Positions 14,638-23,091 are shown, numbered from the stretch's first letter. The stretch is 64,000 bases of DNA from Amycolatopsis nivea (GCF_004522235.1 NZ_SDLT01000008.1:159916-223915), one strand, 5' to 3'. The notes: generated by a model not told the origin, from the letters alone. A program made the numbers and translations.

Positions 14638-15262
14638 ACCGGACCCGTTCGGGAGTCCGGTCCGGCCGGGCTCCCGGACGGGGCCGTGCCCAGGCGAGGA
14701 CCGCCAGCCCGGCCAGCGTGCCCGGCAGTCCGGTCGCGACTTTGGCCGCGACCAGCCAGGCGTTCGCCGGGTCGAGGCTGAGCAGGCCGGTCACCGCCGC
14801 CCGGACGAGAAAGCCCGCGGCGAGGATCGCGGTCGCGACCGTGAACCGGCGGCGCGCGGCGCGTTCGGTCCCGGCGCGGCCGATCGCCGCCCAGCCGATA
14901 CCGACGAGCGGCCGCCGCACGACGATCGACCCGGCCAGCACCAGCGCGGCCAGCAGGTACCAGACGAGGTCGGGCAGGAAAAGCCCGCCGCCGGATCCGG
15001 TCTGCCACGCGATGAACCCGGCGATGCCGACGCCGACCAGCCCGCCGAACGCCGGTCCCTTCGGATTTCCGCGCCGGATCCGGACCGCTGCGAGCACGGC
15101 GGCGAGGGCAGCCGCGGCGCCGACCGCGATTCCGGTACCAGCGACGGCGTTGAGCGGCGCGAGGACCGCCGAGGGGATCGCGGACAGGACGATCCCGGAC
15201 GGTGTGTCGATCCGCGGTCTCGGCGCGGGATTCGCTTTCCTGCCAAGGAAACGCCGCTTCAC
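14594..15262 (-). CDS. DUF3159-like membrane protein
   Basis: A 222-aa protein with about five hydrophobic segments (LSAIPSAVLAPLNAVAGTGIAVGAAAALAAV, FGGLVGVGIAGFIAW, LVWYLLAALVLAGSIVV, TVATAILAAGFLVRAAV, TGLPGTLAGLAVLAW) and a basic, cytoplasmic-looking N-terminus. The layout fits actinobacterial DUF3159 proteins of unknown function. The start overlaps the stop of the upstream TetR gene by 4 bp, making a two-gene operon, so it is probably controlled by that repressor. The C-terminal coding end overlaps the lysozyme gene tail to tail. Confidence 0.65.
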   Translation of the reverse strand: MKRRFLGRKANPAPRPRIDTPSGIVLSAIPSAVLAPLNAVAGTGIAVGAAAALAAVLAAVRIRRGNPKGPAFGGLVGVGIAGFIAWQTGSGGGLFLPDLVWYLLAALVLAGSIVVRRPLVGIGWAAIGRAGTERAARRRFTVATAILAAGFLVRAAVTGLLSLDPANAWLVAAKVATGLPGTLAGLAVLAWARPRPGARPDRTPERVRFSRWPAPSAGRCPR

Positions 15263-15870
15263 TCCAGTGCTCCCGCCACTGACCGGGCCGCCTGGTCGGG
15301 GGCGTCACCGTACCCGATCGCCAGCCGCACCAGCAGATCCGCCAGCGCTGCCTGCCCCGCGGCCTCCGGCAACGCGCCGCTGAGCACCATCGTCGCCAGC
15401 CCGTGCTGCGTGCTCCACACCTGAGCCGCGCACATTTCCGTCTGCTCCGCGGGCACGCCGGGAAACCGGCCGGACCCCACCGCCTGGTCGAGAAGCTTCC
15501 GCAGCAGCAAGAAACAGGCCTCGCCCGCACGGTCGTCGTCCAGCGGACGGTCGACGAACATCGCCCGGTACAGATGCGGTTCGGCCATCCCGAACCGGAA
15601 AAACGCCGCCACCGCTGCGGCGAGGGCGGTCACCGGGTCTTCAGCGGGGGAATCCATCGTCTCTTCGAGCCGGCGAAAGCCCTCCAGTCGCACCTCCCGG
15701 CGCAACTGCTCGACGCTGCCGAAGTAGGTGTAGACCGCTGTCGTCGACACGCCCAGCTCGCGGGCCAGCCGCCGAGTCGACAAGGCTGGACCGCCTTCCT
15801 CGGCCAGCACCTGGGCGGCCGTCGCCAGAAGGCTTTCGCGAAGTGCGGCGTCGCGCTGTCTTGGGCTCAC
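15259..15870 (-). CDS. TetR-family repressor
   Basis: A 203-aa regulator. The N-terminal HTH (residues 8-55) has the family pattern LLATAAQVLAEEGGPALSTRRLARELGVSTTAVYTYFGSVEQL; the C-terminal part (TetR_C-like, with YRAMFVDRPL) would bind an unknown ligand. It is coupled by a 4-bp overlap to the DUF3159-like gene. The upstream 40 bp hold TTGC and GCAA half-sites (15892-15907) and a minus-strand TACTAT -10 candidate, consistent with autoregulation, but the palindrome is weak. Confidence 0.85.
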   Translation of the reverse strand: MSPRQRDAALRESLLATAAQVLAEEGGPALSTRRLARELGVSTTAVYTYFGSVEQLRREVRLEGFRRLEETMDSPAEDPVTALAAAVAAFFRFGMAEPHLYRAMFVDRPLDDDRAGEACFLLLRKLLDQAVGSGRFPGVPAEQTEMCAAQVWSTQHGLATMVLSGALPEAAGQAALADLLVRLAIGYGDAPDQAARSVAGALE

Positions 15871-15909
15871 GCCAACGATAGTAAAACGGCATTGCGTAAC
15901 AGTGCAACA

Positions 15910-16776
15910 CTAAAACTTCGCCAGCACCTCCATGACCGCGCCGACGATCCGCCGGGTCTGCGGCTGGCACGCCGCCCACGTCGTCAGCGGCACGCCCGGC
16001 TCGACCAGTTCGCTCCAGGCCCACTCGGGCAGCATCCGGTTCGCGCTGGGGCGGCTGAGCAGCACCGCGTCCGCCTCGACCGCCTCCGCGCAGGCCAGCG
16101 CGTTCTCGTTGAACCGCGCGAGCCGCCAGTTCGGCGACACTCCAAGCCCGTGCGCCGCGGCGAGCATCTGGTCGTGCCCGGCCGGGACCTGCGCCCGCGA
16201 ATGCGCCAGCACCCGGACGTCGTCGAGATCCCGCAGCCGGCAGTGCGCGCGTCCGAAAAGCTGGTGACCAGGCCGGATCGCGACGCCGAAGGGATGTTCG
16301 AACAACAACCGCCCATGCAGCGTCGACGGCGGGTTCTGGTGGATCAGCCCGATGTCGATCCGCCCCTCGCTGAGCATTCGCAGCTGCTCGGTGCTGCTGG
16401 CGTCCAAAAACGACAGTGCGGCATCCGGCACTTGACGGCGGATTTCCGCGAGCGCCGCGAGCACCCAGTCCTGCGGAATCCCGGGCGGCAACGCGATCTC
16501 GACCTGCTCCTTGACCGGAGCCGCGGACCGCGTGACCTCCCGTGTCGCGTCCGCGAGCCGCAGCAGCTGCCGCGCGTGCTCGTGCAACGCCCGGCCGGCG
16601 ACCGTCGCCTGCACGCCCGTCGGCACCCGGTCGAACAATGGCGTCCCGAGTTCGCGTTCGAGGACCCGGATCTGCCTGGTCAGCGCGGGCTGCGACATCA
16701 GCAGCAACCCGGCCGCCCGGCTGATCGACCCCTCGGTGAACACGGCCACGAAATACCGCAGCTGACGCAGTTCCAT
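15910..16776 (-). CDS. LysR-family transcriptional regulator
   Basis: A 288-aa regulator with an N-terminal winged HTH (MELRQLRYFVAVFTEGSISRAA, then SQPALTRQIRVLE) and an effector domain from about residue 90. No adjacent divergent target gene is evident; the nearest plus-strand gene is a DUF488 protein 98 bp away. The start codon overlaps a palindrome with a T-N11-A core and a TATAAC -10-like hexamer (see 16775-16790), so its mRNA may be nearly leaderless and self-regulated. Ligand unknown. Confidence 0.85.
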   Translation of the reverse strand: MELRQLRYFVAVFTEGSISRAAGLLLMSQPALTRQIRVLERELGTPLFDRVPTGVQATVAGRALHEHARQLLRLADATREVTRSAAPVKEQVEIALPPGIPQDWVLAALAEIRRQVPDAALSFLDASSTEQLRMLSEGRIDIGLIHQNPPSTLHGRLLFEHPFGVAIRPGHQLFGRAHCRLRDLDDVRVLAHSRAQVPAGHDQMLAAAHGLGVSPNWRLARFNENALACAEAVEADAVLLSRPSANRMLPEWAWSELVEPGVPLTTWAACQPQTRRIVGAVMEVLAKF

Positions 16777-16790
16777 ACCCTGGGGTTATA
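16775..16790 (-). promoter_or_regulatory. promoter/LysR box overlapping the LysR start codon
   Basis: ATACCCTGGGGTTAT (16775-16789) is an interrupted palindrome with a T-N11-A core. On the minus strand it contains TATAAC (16785-16790), a good -10, only about 9 bp upstream of the ATG. This predicts a leaderless transcript and direct autoregulation. Confidence 0.4.
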
Positions 16791-16874
16791 CCCCCTTCGT
16801 TTGCGTCGCGGCGGCTGCCGGCGGACGCTGGGTGGCGACGGGAACCGCTGACACCGGAAGGAGCCGCTGCCCCG

Positions 16875-17231
16875 ATGAGCAAACGCCAAGTCCAGGTACG
16901 CCGGGTCTACGACGCCCCGGAATCCAGCGACGGCGCGCGGGTCCTGGTCGACCGGCTGTGGCCGCGCGGGCTGAGCAAGGACCGCGCGCATCTGGACGAC
17001 TGGCTCAAGCAGATCTCCCCGTCGACGGACCTGCGCAAGTGGTACTCCCACGACCCGGACCGCTACGACGAATTCGCCGAACGCTACCGCTCGGAACTGG
17101 AAGAACCGGAACGCGCGGAAGCCTTGGACCAGTTGCGCGCCCTGGCGAAAAAGGGTCCGCTGACCCTGCTGACCGCGACGAAACGCAGCGACATCAGCGA
17201 AGCGGCGGTCCTGGCCGACCTGCTCAGCTAG
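16875..17231 (+). CDS. DUF488 family protein
   Basis: A 118-aa protein of the usual DUF488 (YeaO-like) size. The family hallmark VLVDRLWPRGLSKDRAHLDDW lies near residues 23-43 and is followed by LRKWYSHDPDRYDEFAERYRSEL and a LTLLTATK strand. Cytoplasmic; biochemical role not established to my knowledge. ATG 16875 follows GGAAGGAG about 15 nt upstream, a somewhat long spacing. It converges with the HxlR gene 3 bp downstream. Confidence 0.85.
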   Translation: MSKRQVQVRRVYDAPESSDGARVLVDRLWPRGLSKDRAHLDDWLKQISPSTDLRKWYSHDPDRYDEFAERYRSELEEPERAEALDQLRALAKKGPLTLLTATKRSDISEAAVLADLLS

Positions 17232-17234
17232 CGT

Positions 17235-17567
17235 TCAGCCGCCGACCTGGATGCCGTTGCGCTCGGCATACCGGCTGCCCCATTCGTACAACGCGGTCAG
17301 CGCCGGGCGCAGTTCGTCGCCTTCGGGGGTCAGCCGGTACTCGACCGTCGGCACCCGTCCGCCCACCTCGGTCCGGTCCACCAGCCTGGCCGCGGCCAGC
17401 TCCCGCAGCTGTTCGGTGAGCACCTTCTCGGTGATCGACGGAATGGCCCGGCGCAGCTGGCCGTACCGGTGCGGGCCTTCCTTGAGCCGCGCCAGGATCA
17501 CCGGCTTCCACTTCCCGCCCATGACGTCGACGGCCAGCTCGACCGCACAGGAGTAGCGCGCTTTCAT
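17235..17567 (-). CDS. HxlR-family transcriptional regulator
   Basis: A 110-aa winged-helix protein with the HxlR signature: an N-terminal cysteine (SCAVELAVDVMGGKWKPVIL), RYGQLRRAIPSITEKVLTEQLRELAAARLV and the wing VEYRLTPEGDEL. Cys7 is at the position used for aldehyde or electrophile sensing in relatives such as HypR and YodB; whether it is redox-active here is unknown. It is divergent from the ABM-globin gene, and a perfect palindrome lies between the two starts, so the globin gene is its probable target. Confidence 0.88.
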   Translation of the reverse strand: MKARYSCAVELAVDVMGGKWKPVILARLKEGPHRYGQLRRAIPSITEKVLTEQLRELAAARLVDRTEVGGRVPTVEYRLTPEGDELRPALTALYEWGSRYAERNGIQVGG

Positions 17568-17578
17568 CCCTCCATCAT

Positions 17579-17612
17579 CGCCTAGTACGCACCGGAAAGT
17601 GCGTACTAGGCG
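17579..17612. promoter_or_regulatory. probable HxlR operator
   Basis: CGCCTAGTACGCAC (17579-17592) and its exact reverse complement (17599-17612) flank CGGAAA. The core TAGTAC...GTACTA resembles sites bound by HxlR proteins. It lies 11 bp from the HxlR start and 29 bp from the globin-fusion start, so it can control both. Confidence 0.65.
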
Positions 17613-17641
17613 CGCGGCCGGGCGCGTGCTTGGGTGATCCG

Positions 17642-18406
17642 GTGATCATCGAGTACATCCGGTACCGCATCCCGGACGGCGGGCACGCGGACTTCGAAGC
17701 CGCTTACCGACGCGCGGCCAAGTCGCTCGCCGCCGCGGAACAGTGTCACGACTACGAACTCTCGCACGCCGCCGACGAGCCTGGCAGCTATGTCCTGCGC
17801 ATAGTCTGGACCTCCGCCGAGGCCCACCTCAAGGGCTTCCGCGGCGGCCCTCATTTCGCCGCGTTCTTCGCCGAGATCCGGCCCTATGTCGAGCAGATCG
17901 AAGAGATGCGGCATTACGAACGCACCGAAGTGACCGGCCCGGGCGGTGCGGTGCCGACGCTCTATGAGTGGGCAGGCGGAGCGCCCGCGCTAGCCAGGCT
18001 GACCGAGGCGTTCTACGCGAAAGTGCCCGAGGATGACCTGCTGGCCGAGGTGTTCGCGGGGATGAGCCCGTCGCACCCCGCCCACGTGGCGCTTTGGCTA
18101 GGCGAGGTATTCGGCGGCCCGCCCGCGTACACCGAGCGACACGGCGGACACGCGCACATGATCTCCAGGCACACCGGCCGCGCGATCACCGAACCGCAGC
18201 GGTGCCGGTGGGTTTCGCTGCTGCTGGCTACTGCGGACGAGGTCGGGTTGCCTAATGACCCGGAGTTCCGCGCCGCGCTCGCGGGATATTTGGAGTGGGG
18301 CAGCAGGCTCGCGGTGGTGTTCTCCGCCCCGGACGCCGGGCCGGTGGGCGACCAGCCGGTGCCTCGGTGGGGCTGGGAGTCGGCTCCTCCGTGGAGTGGG
18401 AACTGA
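17642..18406 (+). CDS. ABM monooxygenase-like domain fused to a truncated haemoglobin
   Basis: A 254-aa two-domain protein. Residues 1-95 are a dimeric alpha/beta-barrel ABM domain (VIIEYIRYRIPDGGHADFEAAYRRA, YELSHAADEPGSYVLRIVW, FRGGPHFAAFFAEI). Residues 108-245 resemble a group II truncated globin (LYEWAGGAPALARLTEAFYAKVPEDDLLAEVF, then HPAHVALWLGEVFGGPPAYTERHGGHAHMISRHTGRAITEPQRCRWV), with His and Trp near the expected haem positions. I chose GTG 17642 over TTG 17630 because the ABM strand begins there. An O2- or NO-handling redox role is likely, and the HxlR neighbour suggests induction by reactive electrophiles. Confidence 0.82.
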   Translation: MIIEYIRYRIPDGGHADFEAAYRRAAKSLAAAEQCHDYELSHAADEPGSYVLRIVWTSAEAHLKGFRGGPHFAAFFAEIRPYVEQIEEMRHYERTEVTGPGGAVPTLYEWAGGAPALARLTEAFYAKVPEDDLLAEVFAGMSPSHPAHVALWLGEVFGGPPAYTERHGGHAHMISRHTGRAITEPQRCRWVSLLLATADEVGLPNDPEFRAALAGYLEWGSRLAVVFSAPDAGPVGDQPVPRWGWESAPPWSGN

Positions 18407-18792
18407 ATTCGCGTCATCCCTTGCGGCGATGAGAAGTGCCGCACAGCCAGAAACGACAACACGGGTCCAGTAAACTGCGGGCATTCCACAGTAGACCGTC
18501 GGCCGACGGTCACGCTGGCGATTCCCTTCGCCACTCCCGGCAATGACATCGTCCTGTTCCGCGCGAATGTTTCGCCCGCTCCGGAAGCCCCGGCGAATTC
18601 GGCTGTTCGCCGCAACCGCGATTCGGGCGTTCGGCGGCACCCGCGGCGGGGTAGTTGGGGCACGCTCGGTGTCCTTCGGGGCGCGAAAATCCCGGTTCGA
18701 GCCGGTGTTTCGCGTCGCGGGCCAAGGGAGGGGGCCGCGCTGGCGTCTACTGTGGACGTCCGGGGCCGTTCGTTTCGGATATGGTTGGCGGA
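18407..18792. other. 386-bp intergenic region with one perfect palindrome
   Basis: No frame here looks like a gene. The only structure I see is an 18-bp palindrome at 18494-18511. The 3' part carries the leader of the following LysR gene. Confidence 0.5.
18494..18511. repeat. 18-bp perfect palindrome
   Basis: GACCGTCGG followed directly by CCGACGGTC. It lies 88 bp after the globin-fusion stop and 280 bp before the LysR start. It could be a terminator stem with almost no loop or a protein site; the sequence does not decide. Confidence 0.45.
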
Positions 18793-19701
18793 ATGGCTGA
18801 TCTGACGCTCACCGGCCTCCGGGTCGTGGTCGAGGTTGCCCGCGCCGGGTCGTTCAGTGCTGCCGCGCATCGGCTCGGCTACACGCAATCCGCGGTATCG
18901 CGGCAGATCGCGGCGAGCGAACGTGCTACTGGAACCGCGTTGTTCGAACGGCATGCACGTGGAATCCGTCCTACGACAGCAGGCGAAGTGCTGATCCGGC
19001 ACGCCGGTCGGGTGCTGGAAAGCGTGAGCGCGGCCGGAAAAGAGCTCGCCGGACTGCGCGACCGGCTGGCCGGGCGGATCTCGGTCGGCGGATTTCCCGC
19101 CGCGTCGGCGGTTTTGCTGCCGCGCGCGGTTTCCCGGCTGCTGCGGGCGCATCCGGGCGTGGAGGTGCAGCTCGCCGAATCCGCGACGTCCGCGCAACTC
19201 CAGTCGCTGCGCCGCGGCCGGCTCGACGTCGCGGTGGTCGTCACCGGCGACGGTTTTCCGGAATACGATTTCGAAGGCTTGCGCCGCAGCGAATTGCGTA
19301 GCGGAATCGGGTACGGAGTGGCGGTAGCGGAATCGCATCCGTTCGCCGGGCGAAGCTGGGTCGAGCCGGACGAACTGGCCGAACAGCAGTGGATCGTCGG
19401 CGCGGGCGGTTCGCCGGAATTCGGGACGTGGCCGGGCATCGCCGGGCCGTCGATCGCGTTCGCGGTGCGCACGTGGCCGACCCGGCTGGGCCTGGTCGCG
19501 GCGGGGCTGGGAATTTCGCTGGTGCCCGGGTTCGCGGCGGATTCACTGCCTGCCGACGTCCGATGGATCCCCGTACGCGACGAGTGCGGCGGGTTGCGGC
19601 GCACGTTGTGGGCGGTGACGGGGGAGCGGCCGGAGCCCGCTGCGGTGGCGATGGTGCGGGCGCTGGAGGAGGAGGCCGGGTCGATCGGCCGGGGGTGCTA
19701 G
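18793..19701 (+). CDS. LysR-family transcriptional regulator
   Basis: A 302-aa regulator. HTH at residues 1-60 (LTGLRVVVEVARAGSFSAAAHRLGYTQSAVSRQIAASE), effector domain from about 90 (GRISVGGFPAASAVLLPRAVSRLLRAHPGVEVQL). ATG 18793 is preferred; another in-frame ATG at 18781 would add four residues. It stands alone: the upstream gene is 386 bp away, and the 546 bp downstream contain no gene I can support. Target and ligand unknown. Confidence 0.85.
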   Translation: MADLTLTGLRVVVEVARAGSFSAAAHRLGYTQSAVSRQIAASERATGTALFERHARGIRPTTAGEVLIRHAGRVLESVSAAGKELAGLRDRLAGRISVGGFPAASAVLLPRAVSRLLRAHPGVEVQLAESATSAQLQSLRRGRLDVAVVVTGDGFPEYDFEGLRRSELRSGIGYGVAVAESHPFAGRSWVEPDELAEQQWIVGAGGSPEFGTWPGIAGPSIAFAVRTWPTRLGLVAAGLGISLVPGFAADSLPADVRWIPVRDECGGLRRTLWAVTGERPEPAAVAMVRALEEEAGSIGRGC

Positions 19702-20247
19702 GCGAGGGGTTCGCGAGTGGCTGGATTTGGCGCGGTGCGCGCGCTATGACTCCGTGCGGTGAGGTGGCCGTATCGAGTGGGTGACCGGGATTTACCTGGC
19801 CGAGCGATGCAGTATCGAACAGATGTTCGACATGATGGTGAGGTGTCGAAAACAAGGTTTCTCCCGGCGCGACAGCCGCGAACCCGGGAGCAAAGAGAAG
19901 AGTCTTGGCGGATCGCCCAGTGCGGAGTTCTGTCGAGACCTCGTGTGCCGTATGCGTTCCTGCCGTATTTCGGAGCGGGTCGGTTCCCACTCGGAGGGTT
20001 TCGCGGATGGAGGCGGCGACGCTCTCTCGACCCGGAACAGTCGCCGGGCCGAGAGAAGCCGTTCCGGACAGCGGGCTGCCACGGGCCCCGGTGGCCCGGG
20101 CTGCGGTGTTGTCGGCTGCGCGCCTGGCTCCGTGTCCTTCGAGGAGTCGGGAGCGGCAGGAATGAGCACTTCGAAACCCGACGTCGCGGCTACCCGTTTG
20201 GCGCGGGGCCGAGTCCGGCGGGCTGGTCTGCGCGTACGGAACCGGTC
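19702..20247. other. 546-bp region without a supportable gene; contains an SOS box
   Basis: Several short frames are open on both strands, but their products are arginine/serine-rich with no recognisable domain and no consistent third-position GC bias. The single notable element is a LexA-type palindrome at 19815-19830. It may be the remains of a lost gene. Confidence 0.5.
19815..19830. promoter_or_regulatory. canonical actinobacterial SOS (LexA) box
   Basis: TCGAACAGATGTTCGA is TCGAAC-N4-GTTCGA, matching the LexA consensus of mycobacteria and streptomycetes at every specified base. No DNA-repair gene is next to it. GTG 19843 follows on the plus strand, but the frame it opens is not protein-like. 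Confidence 0.6.
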
Positions 20248-20532
20248 TTACCGCGGCCCGAACCCCCGGTAGGGCTGAAGCGGGATCACCGTGAACTCCG
20301 ACAGCCCGGAACTGGCCATCGGCAAAGCGTCCACTGTGGACCTGGCCGTGGATTCGTCCGGGGCTTCGACGACGAAGCAGGCGCCGGGGAGGTCGTCGCG
20401 CAGCCAGATCTGGCGGACGACGCCGTCGAGGTAGAGGCGGCGCACCCGGTCCGTCTCGGCGGGGACGACCTCGGCGAAGTCGGCCTCCTCGAACGTCTCG
20501 GTGCGACGGCGGCTGAGAACCATGAACTGCAT
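20248..20532 (-). CDS. small YciI/muconolactone isomerase-like protein
   Basis: A 94-aa protein, start MQFMVLSRRRTETF, with a beta-alpha-beta pattern (LYLDGVVRQIWLRDDLPGACFVVEAPDE) resembling dimeric alpha/beta-barrel proteins such as YciI or muconolactone isomerase. No catalytic residue can be assigned with confidence. It is the last gene of the IclR-CoA-transferase-lyase-aconitase operon, 15 bp after the aconitase stop, so it may act on or protect an intermediate of that route. Its exact reaction is unknown. Confidence 0.65.
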   Translation of the reverse strand: MQFMVLSRRRTETFEEADFAEVVPAETDRVRRLYLDGVVRQIWLRDDLPGACFVVEAPDESTARSTVDALPMASSGLSEFTVIPLQPYRGFGPR

Positions 20533-20547
20533 GACAAGCCTTTCGAA

Positions 20548-23091
20548 TCAACGGTGGGAGAGATGCGCGGTCTTGAGCAGCCGGGCGAGCAGGCCGCCCG
20601 CGCGCATCCATTCGTCCTCGGCGCGGGTGTCGACGCGGGCGACCGCGGGGTGTTCGGACACCGTCCGCCCGCCGCGGCGGACGACGACGGTGAGCGGGGC
20701 GTTGACGAGCGGTCCGTGTTCCAGGCCGAGGACGTCGAACTCCTCGCTGCCGTCGAACGCGCCCAGCTCAGGGCATTCGACGGGCAGCACGCCCAACGCG
20801 ACGAGATTCGTGCGATGGATGCGCTCGAAACTCCGGGCGAGGACCGCCTGCACGCCGAGCAGCCGGGTGACCTTCGCGGCCCAGTCGCGGGCCGACCCGG
20901 CGCCGTAGGAATGGCCGGCGACGACGACCGCGGGAGTGCCGCGCTCGGCGTAGGCGGCGGCCGCGACATGCACCGGTACGAGGTCGCCGTCGGGGAGGAG
21001 GCGGGTCCAGCCTCCGGGCCGTTCCCCGGCGAGTTCGTTGTGCAGCCGGGGGTTGGCGAAACCGCCGCGCAGCATCACCTCGTGGTTGAGCCGTCGGGAG
21101 CTGTAGGTGCCGAGGTCCTCGCGCGCCACCCCGCGTTCGGCGAGCCACTGGCCCGCCGCCGAATCGGGCAGGATGCGCGAGACCGGGGAGATGTGGTCGG
21201 TCGTGATGCCGTCGCCGAGCACGAGCAACGGCCGCGCGCCTCGGATGTCCCCCTCTCGGACCGGCCTGGCGATCTCGGCGTCGGCGAACGGCGGCCGCCG
21301 GATCGTCCCCGTTTCGTCCTCCCACTGGTAGCTTTCGTCGTCCGGATGAGGCAGGCGCTGCCAGCGATCCGTCGTCATGGGCGAGGACGCGCCGGGAGAC
21401 GCCAGTGCGGCGGCCGCGTCGATGTCCGCTTCGGCGGGCCAGAGGTCCGCCAGCAGCACGGGATTCCCGTCGCGGCCGGTGCCGAGCGGTTCGCGGTCCA
21501 GGTCGATCGTGGTGCGCCCCGCGAGCGCGAACGCGACGACCAGGGGAGGCGAGGCGAGGTAGGCGTTGCGCACGTCGGGGTGGATCCGGCCGGGGAAGTT
21601 CCGGTTGCCCGACAGCACGGCGGAAACGGCGAGATCGCGGGCACCGATCTGCCGCGCGACGTCCGGACGGAGCGGGCCGGAGTTGCCCATGCAGGTGCCG
21701 CAGCCGAATCCGGCGACTTGGAAGCCCAGTTCGTCCAGCGCCGGTTGCAGGCCGGCAGCGGCGAGCAGGTCCGCGGTGGCCTGCGAACCGGGGGTCAGCG
21801 AGGTCTTCGTCCACGGTGCGACTGCGAGGCCGCGGGCGACGGCGTTGCGAGCCAGCAACCCGGCGGCAGCCATCGCCCGCGGGTTGGACGTGATGGTGCA
21901 GCTGGTGATCGCGGCGATCACCACGGCTCCGTCGGGCAGATCGCCAGAGCCGGGCCGGGCCGCCGCGGGGTCGTACAGGTCGGCGGGCCGGAGCGGCTGG
22001 TGCGGGCGGGACGGTCCGGCCAGCGTCCGGTCCACCGCGGCGAGGTCCAGCTCGATCACGTCGTCGTAGTCCGGCTCGGCTCCGTACAGCATCCCTTGCG
22101 CGGCAAGGTAGTCGCGCACCGGTTCGGCGGGGCGGCCAGTCGCGGAAAGGTAGTCGAGCGTGCGGGCGTCGGCGGGAAAATAGGCCATGGTCGCGCCGTA
22201 CTCGGGTGCCATGTTCGCGATGGTCGCGCGGTCGGGCACGGCCAAACCGGCGAGGCCGGGTCCGTGGAACTCCACGATCCGCTGCACGACCCCGTGCGTG
22301 CGCAGCAGCGCGGCGAGCGTCAGCGCCACGTCGGTCGCCAGCACGCCGGGCCGGACCGCTCCGGTCAGCCGGACACCGACCACCTCGGGCACCCGCAGAT
22401 AAAGAGGCTCGCCGAGAGCGGCGGCGGTCGCCTCGATGCCGCCGGCTCCCCAGCCCGCCACGGACAGCCCATTGATCATCGTGGTGTGGCTGTCGGTGCC
22501 GACGACGGAATCGAACCCGGCGAGCGGGCCGGGCGTGACGACGTCGGCGAGCACCTCGAGGTTCAGCTGGTGACAGATCCCGATGCCGGGCGGGACCACC
22601 CGCAGGCCGGGAAACCGGGTCTGGGCCCAGCGGAGGAACCGGTAGCGGCCGGCGTGGCGGGCGTACTCGCGGTCGAGGTTCGTCGCGGCGGCCAGGGGAG
22701 AGCCCGCGGTGTCGAGCTCCAGCGCGTGGTCGACGACCAGGTCCATCCGCTTGCGCGGGGCGACCGACGCCGGGTCGAGCCCGAGTCCGGCGGCCCGCTC
22801 GGCGAGCGCGACCAGGTCGGCGAGGACAGGAATGCCGGAAGCGTCCTGCAGCAGCACCCGTTCCGGGTGGAACGGGATCGCCGCGGCGGTGTCCCGGCGG
22901 GCCAGCGCGCGCACGTGCTCGGCCGTCGCCGTGCGGCCGTTCTCGTGCCGCAGCACGTTTTCCGCCAGGACGCGGGTGGAGTAGGGCAAGCGGCCGAGCG
23001 GGCCCGCGCCGTTCGCTTCGGCGGCGGGCAGGCTGAAGAACCGGGTGCCGCCGGGCAGAGTCCGCAGCGCGTGGAACGAATCGAGGGTCAC
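20548..23091 (-). CDS. acnA: aconitate hydratase family protein (AcnA type)
   Basis: An 847-aa aconitase with the 4Fe-4S ligands in AITSCTITSNP and GFGCGTCMGNSG, substrate-loop motifs GTDSHTTMINGLSVAGWGAGGIEA and SAVLSGNRNFPGRIHP, and the C-terminal swivel domain (VVVAGHSYGAGSARDWAAK). It would interconvert cis-aconitate, citrate and isocitrate. It is somewhat shorter than typical housekeeping actinobacterial aconitases (about 900 or more residues). GTG 23091 overlaps the citryl-CoA lyase-like gene by 4 bp; earlier in-frame codons lie inside that gene. The operon context suggests a dedicated catabolic isozyme, not the TCA enzyme. Confidence 0.88.
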   Translation of the reverse strand: MTLDSFHALRTLPGGTRFFSLPAAEANGAGPLGRLPYSTRVLAENVLRHENGRTATAEHVRALARRDTAAAIPFHPERVLLQDASGIPVLADLVALAERAAGLGLDPASVAPRKRMDLVVDHALELDTAGSPLAAATNLDREYARHAGRYRFLRWAQTRFPGLRVVPPGIGICHQLNLEVLADVVTPGPLAGFDSVVGTDSHTTMINGLSVAGWGAGGIEATAAALGEPLYLRVPEVVGVRLTGAVRPGVLATDVALTLAALLRTHGVVQRIVEFHGPGLAGLAVPDRATIANMAPEYGATMAYFPADARTLDYLSATGRPAEPVRDYLAAQGMLYGAEPDYDDVIELDLAAVDRTLAGPSRPHQPLRPADLYDPAAARPGSGDLPDGAVVIAAITSCTITSNPRAMAAAGLLARNAVARGLAVAPWTKTSLTPGSQATADLLAAAGLQPALDELGFQVAGFGCGTCMGNSGPLRPDVARQIGARDLAVSAVLSGNRNFPGRIHPDVRNAYLASPPLVVAFALAGRTTIDLDREPLGTGRDGNPVLLADLWPAEADIDAAAALASPGASSPMTTDRWQRLPHPDDESYQWEDETGTIRRPPFADAEIARPVREGDIRGARPLLVLGDGITTDHISPVSRILPDSAAGQWLAERGVAREDLGTYSSRRLNHEVMLRGGFANPRLHNELAGERPGGWTRLLPDGDLVPVHVAAAAYAERGTPAVVVAGHSYGAGSARDWAAKVTRLLGVQAVLARSFERIHRTNLVALGVLPVECPELGAFDGSEEFDVLGLEHGPLVNAPLTVVVRRGGRTVSEHPAVARVDTRAEDEWMRAGGLLARLLKTAHLSHR

